The position numbers and the translations under genes are program-made. Below are positions 61,107-64,000 of a stretch of 64,000 nucleotides of DNA, one piece after another. Location: the NCBI GenBank assembly GCA_964583335.1, contig CAZOVG010000006.1, forward strand, positions 124,001 through 188,000, written 5' to 3'. The number at the start of each line of letters is the position of its first letter. Position 1 is the first letter of the stretch. Below the pieces are notes generated by a model. It worked only from the letters and a program-made list of their open reading frames with translations, made no database searches and was not told the origin of the DNA. Origin of the DNA: JAGNKE01 sp964583335. Its GTDB lineage: Bacteria; Pseudomonadota; Alphaproteobacteria; Micavibrionales; Micavibrionaceae.

Positions 61107-63056
61107 ATGGTTATGAGGGCTTTGCGCCAAGGCGTCTTCGGCGGTTTTCTTAAATATGTTCTGATGAGCCTTTTGGCTCTCTCGGTTCTTGGCCTTGTAT
61201 TCATGGACGTTCAAGGCGTCATGCAGGGCGGCGTGGGCGGTACGGACGTTGCGCGTGTCGGTTCAGAATCCATCGGCATGCGGGAATTTGACAAGTTTGC
61301 CCGGATGAGTCTTGGCCGTTTTAATATGACGCCTGAAGAAGCCTATAACAAAAACCCCAAGGTCATGGATGAAATTCTCGGCACGGAAATTCGGTCGCGC
61401 TTTGTCATGCTCGAAGCAGAATCTATGGGCATTTCTGTGGGACAGAAGAAATTGCAGGAAGAGTTGATCGTTCGGATCAAGCCCATGCAAAACGAGGGCG
61501 AAACCTTGCAGCAAACACTTGATCGTGTGCTGCGAAGCCAAGGCGTCAGAGAGTCAGACTTTGTTAAAAACTATAACCGCGAAATCATCGGGGATACCCT
61601 GCTCGATACGGCGCAGGACGGATTTGGGGCGATCAATAGCTACATGGCGCGCGATCTTTTTATGCTTCAAAACCATACGCGCGATATTGAATTTATTTCG
61701 TTCGCGCAGGACGAGATCAAAACTATTGAAGCGCCCGACGAGGAACGTTTGAAGCGCCTTTACGAAAGTTTTAAAAACACACAATTTAAAATTCCCGAAA
61801 TGCGCGTCCTTGAGATTGCTCACATTGATGACACCAAGCTGAAGGATACGATTGATGTCTCAGAGGAAACTCTGCGCAAACATTACGAGGAGCGGATTGA
61901 AGAATATAGCGTTGGCGAGCAACGCGTTCTTGAGCAGATTGTTGCTCCTAACCCAGATAAGGCCCAGTTGATTCTAAAACTGGCTCGGGACGAAAAGGTT
62001 CCGCTTAGGGACGCGATGGAGCGGGTTCTCGGGAAAAATGAGGGCACGTATGTTCCTGCCGCCCCCTTCGGTGACGACATGTTGATCGGCGAGATTAAAG
62101 ACGCCGTGACAACAGCCAAGAGCGGCGAGTTTGTCGGCCCTATTGAAACGGTCATGGGTCAGCACGTGATCAGTGTCGGCGAAATCATCGCCCCGCGCAC
62201 GATGACTTTCGATGAGGTCAAGGACGCCCTGCGTAGGGAAATGGAGCAGATCGCGCTGGCTGATACGATTTATGATCTTTCCAGCCAGCTTGACGATATC
62301 ATTGCCGGCGGTAACACTCTCGAGGATGCCGGTCAGGCCGTTCCGCTTAACATTACCACTCTCCCTGCCATGAGCGCTTTGGGTTTGGACAAGGACAAAA
62401 AGGACGTTTTTGAGTCCATGAGCGATCATGATAAAACTGATAAAGCTATCCTGCTTGAGGAGGGTTTTGCGATTCAGGAGGGAGAAATTTCGCGTGTTTT
62501 CGAACTTCCCAGCGGGCGTTTTGCCGTTCTGAGGGTCAAGGAGACGATTGAAGCGACTTTCAAGCCTTATGAAGATGTTAAAAAGACTCTTGCTGACGAT
62601 TTCATCAGAGATCAGCAACGCGTAGAGACTTTTCGCAAGATTTCGGAGTTCGTCTCCGCGGTCAAGGCTGGCAAAAAGTCTTTTGAGGACGTCGCCCGCG
62701 AGACCGGAAAAAAGATCGAAAAGCGCGAGGGCCTTACGCTTGGAGGTTCCCTGCCTGCGCCCCTTAACGATAATCAGCGGGCGATGATTTTTGAGTCTTA
62801 TGTGGGCGATCTTCTGACCTTGCCGGTTGAAGGCGGCGCCGCGATTGCGCGAATCAAGGCGGCAAACATGCCGAAAATGGACGAACAGGCGGAGCAAAGC
62901 GTTAAGCGAATCGAAGCCGAACTGAGCAAGGAAATTAAGGACGAAGTTTTTAACTATTACGTTCAGCGGATTGGGCGCAAGCATCCGGCCGTGGTCAATC
63001 ACCAGCTTCTTGAGCAAGTTTACGGTCAGAAGGCGGTGACGGAGCCCCAGCCATGA
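61107..63056 (+). CDS. ppiD: Periplasmic folding chaperone PpiD/SurA-N type peptidyl-prolyl isomerase
   Basis: Inner-membrane-anchored periplasmic chaperone that helps exported proteins emerging from SecYEG. A membrane anchor (FLKYVLMSLLALSVLGLVFMDVQ) near residue 20 leads a large periplasmic part. The SurA-N-like helical domain has REFDKFARMSLGRFNMTPEEAY and IRSRFVMLEAESMGISVGQKKLQEEL; a parvulin-like domain at about 265-355 has EQRVLEQIVAPNPDKAQLIL and GEFVGPIETVMGQHVISVGEI; coiled regions follow. Length 649 is normal. The second of two ATG codons at 61107/61113 is equally possible. Its stop overlaps the trpE start (ATGA). Confidence 0.9.
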   Translation: MVMRALRQGVFGGFLKYVLMSLLALSVLGLVFMDVQGVMQGGVGGTDVARVGSESIGMREFDKFARMSLGRFNMTPEEAYNKNPKVMDEILGTEIRSRFVMLEAESMGISVGQKKLQEELIVRIKPMQNEGETLQQTLDRVLRSQGVRESDFVKNYNREIIGDTLLDTAQDGFGAINSYMARDLFMLQNHTRDIEFISFAQDEIKTIEAPDEERLKRLYESFKNTQFKIPEMRVLEIAHIDDTKLKDTIDVSEETLRKHYEERIEEYSVGEQRVLEQIVAPNPDKAQLILKLARDEKVPLRDAMERVLGKNEGTYVPAAPFGDDMLIGEIKDAVTTAKSGEFVGPIETVMGQHVISVGEIIAPRTMTFDEVKDALRREMEQIALADTIYDLSSQLDDIIAGGNTLEDAGQAVPLNITTLPAMSALGLDKDKKDVFESMSDHDKTDKAILLEEGFAIQEGEISRVFELPSGRFAVLRVKETIEATFKPYEDVKKTLADDFIRDQQRVETFRKISEFVSAVKAGKKSFEDVARETGKKIEKREGLTLGGSLPAPLNDNQRAMIFESYVGDLLTLPVEGGAAIARIKAANMPKMDEQAEQSVKRIEAELSKEIKDEVFNYYVQRIGRKHPAVVNHQLLEQVYGQKAVTEPQP

Positions 63057-64000
63057 GCGGCCTGAAGGCGTCCGTTCTTCCCGAGCGCGACGCGTTCGCG
63101 CATATCTACGACGCCGGAAAAAAGCAGCTTTTATGGAGTTGGACTTCCTCGGACCTTGAGACCCCGGTTTCGGCCTATCTCAAACTTTGCGGCCATGAGC
63201 CTTATGCCTTCCTGTTCGAGTCCGTCGAGGGCGGGGAGAAGCTCGGGCGTTATTCCATCATCGGTTTGAATCCCGATCTGGTCTGGCGCTGCAAGAAGGG
63301 TGAGGTCTCGATTAAAGCCGGAACGCAGGATTGGGCTTCCGGCGACGGGACCGCGCTGGACTCGCTTCGCAAGACCATTCAGGACAGCGTTATTTCCGAC
63401 GTGCCTGAGGGCCTGCCGCCCATGTGCGCGTTCGGGCTGTTCGGGTATATCGGCTATGACATGATCCGGCTGATCGAGGATATTCCCGACGGGAATCCCG
63501 ACGAACTCAACATCCCCGACACCGTGCTGATGCGGCCGCAGGTTCTGGCGATCTTCGATAACGTCAAACATAAAATCTGTCTGGTGACCGCCGTTTACGA
63601 GCATTCCGGCAATTCGTCACGCGGCGCCGGGGATGCCTATGCCGACGCTCTCGCACGGCTTGAGGGTCTCCGGGCGGCGTTGCGCAAGCCGCTTGATGGT
63701 GCCCTGACCGATCACACAACCGCGCTTCAGGCTCCCCTGCCCGTTCGTTCGAATTTCGCGGACGAGGAATACCGCGAGGCGGTGCGCAAGGCGGTCGAGT
63801 ATATCTATGCGGGCGAGATTTTTCAGGTCGTCCCGTCGCAGCGTTTTTCCGCGCCGTTCGATCTTCCGGCGTTCGAGCTTTACCGAAGCCTGCGCAGCCT
63901 CAATCCGTCGCCGTTCCTTTTCCATGTGCAACTTGACGGATTCGCGCTGGTGGGATCAAGCCCGGAAATTCTGGTCCGTGTGCGCGACGGGAACGTCACG
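63053..64000 (+). CDS. trpE: Anthranilate synthase component I (3' end outside window)
   Basis: First enzyme of tryptophan synthesis. 316 codons are visible and the frame remains open to the edge. The N-terminal part reads AYLKLCGHEPYAFLFESVEGGEKLGRYSIIG, the family motif for the tryptophan-binding region, then FGLFGYIGYDMIRLIE, and EEYREAVRKAVEYIYAGEIFQVVPSQRF, the start of the chorismate-binding domain, with LVGSSPEILVRV. ATG 63053 overlaps the ppiD TGA. ppiD-trpE is a common alphaproteobacterial pair, and trpG, trpD and trpC would be expected downstream. Confidence 0.96.
   Translation, partial: MSGLKASVLPERDAFAHIYDAGKKQLLWSWTSSDLETPVSAYLKLCGHEPYAFLFESVEGGEKLGRYSIIGLNPDLVWRCKKGEVSIKAGTQDWASGDGTALDSLRKTIQDSVISDVPEGLPPMCAFGLFGYIGYDMIRLIEDIPDGNPDELNIPDTVLMRPQVLAIFDNVKHKICLVTAVYEHSGNSSRGAGDAYADALARLEGLRAALRKPLDGALTDHTTALQAPLPVRSNFADEEYREAVRKAVEYIYAGEIFQVVPSQRFSAPFDLPAFELYRSLRSLNPSPFLFHVQLDGFALVGSSPEILVRVRDGNVT

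Noticed and set aside
1..64000. tRNA, rRNA, CRISPR arrays, insertion sequences, phage integrases
   Set aside because: I looked for terminal inverted repeats, regular short repeats, transposase motifs and cloverleaf sequences by eye and saw none.

Overview
The window is a dense stretch of a bacterial chromosome with no plasmid, phage, IS or CRISPR signature. Gene content and order point to an alphaproteobacterium: an hrcA/grpE/dnaK/dnaJ/dapB block divergent from rph-rdgB-hemW, ntrY-ntrX-trkA followed further on by hfq-hflX, a fused ispDF, a pyruvate dehydrogenase operon whose E1-beta carries its own lipoyl domain, and eno, ftsB-like, kdsA, pyrG, secG, tpiA, ppiD and trpE in series. Kdo synthesis (kdsA) and many signal peptides fit a Gram-negative envelope. 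A Micavibrio-like lineage is possible from the mix of bactofilin, PPDK and many orphan periplasmic proteins, but this is a guess that the sequence alone does not settle.

Layout. 1-4.0 kb: end of uvrC, an unrecognised protein, a long bactofilin, nth and an Ada-like repair protein. 4.0-13.7 kb: heat-shock block on the minus strand (hrcA, an exported orphan, grpE, dnaK, dnaJ, dapB) and rph-rdgB-hemW on the plus strand. The hrcA and rph promoters are back to back and share one -35 box. 13.7-20.3 kb: exported orphans, a three-gene set (free-standing helicase-tail protein, Rap1a/Tai-like protein, membrane protein), a polyprenyl diphosphate synthase and a GNAT. 20.3-30.3 kb: ppdK, more exported orphans, ygfZ and a GT9 transferase with overlapping start codons, an orphan peptide-binding protein head to head with a divergent macro domain, and a 490-residue orphan. 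30.5-41.3 kb: trkH-mazG, then hflX, hfq, a HAD phosphatase, murI, trkA, ntrX and ntrY on the minus strand. 41.4-43.6 kb: ispDF-pgpA-pncC. 43.5-52.4 kb: COQ10-like, lipA, lpdA, a LOG-like protein, pdhC, two paralogous secreted proteins, pdhB and pdhA. 52.5-64 kb: ftsB-like, two YqgE-like paralogs, eno, a small orphan, kdsA, a methyltransferase, pyrG, secG and tpiA (all minus), then ppiD and the start of trpE (plus).

How the genes connect. HrcA, GrpE, DnaK and DnaJ are the chaperone core. The pdh genes with lipA form one lipoate-dependent carbon-entry module, with eno and ppdK working on the PEP/pyruvate node. TrkH/TrkA and NtrY/NtrX handle potassium uptake and sensing. Start codons were moved from the longest open frame where a Shine-Dalgarno, a family N-terminus or a real ATG argued for it. 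After these corrections no gap between genes exceeds 300 bases; the largest are 1256-1508 (AT-rich, leader of the bactofilin) and 30329-30562 (trkH promoter region).

The most unusual items are the pair of secreted paralogs inside the pdh operon, the two membrane-anchored YqgE-like paralogs, the helicase-tail/Rap1a/membrane operon, the shared -35 box with a leaderless hrcA start, the NtrX without GAFTGA, and the macro domain that lacks the usual NAAN-type motif. None can be called a new system from sequence alone.
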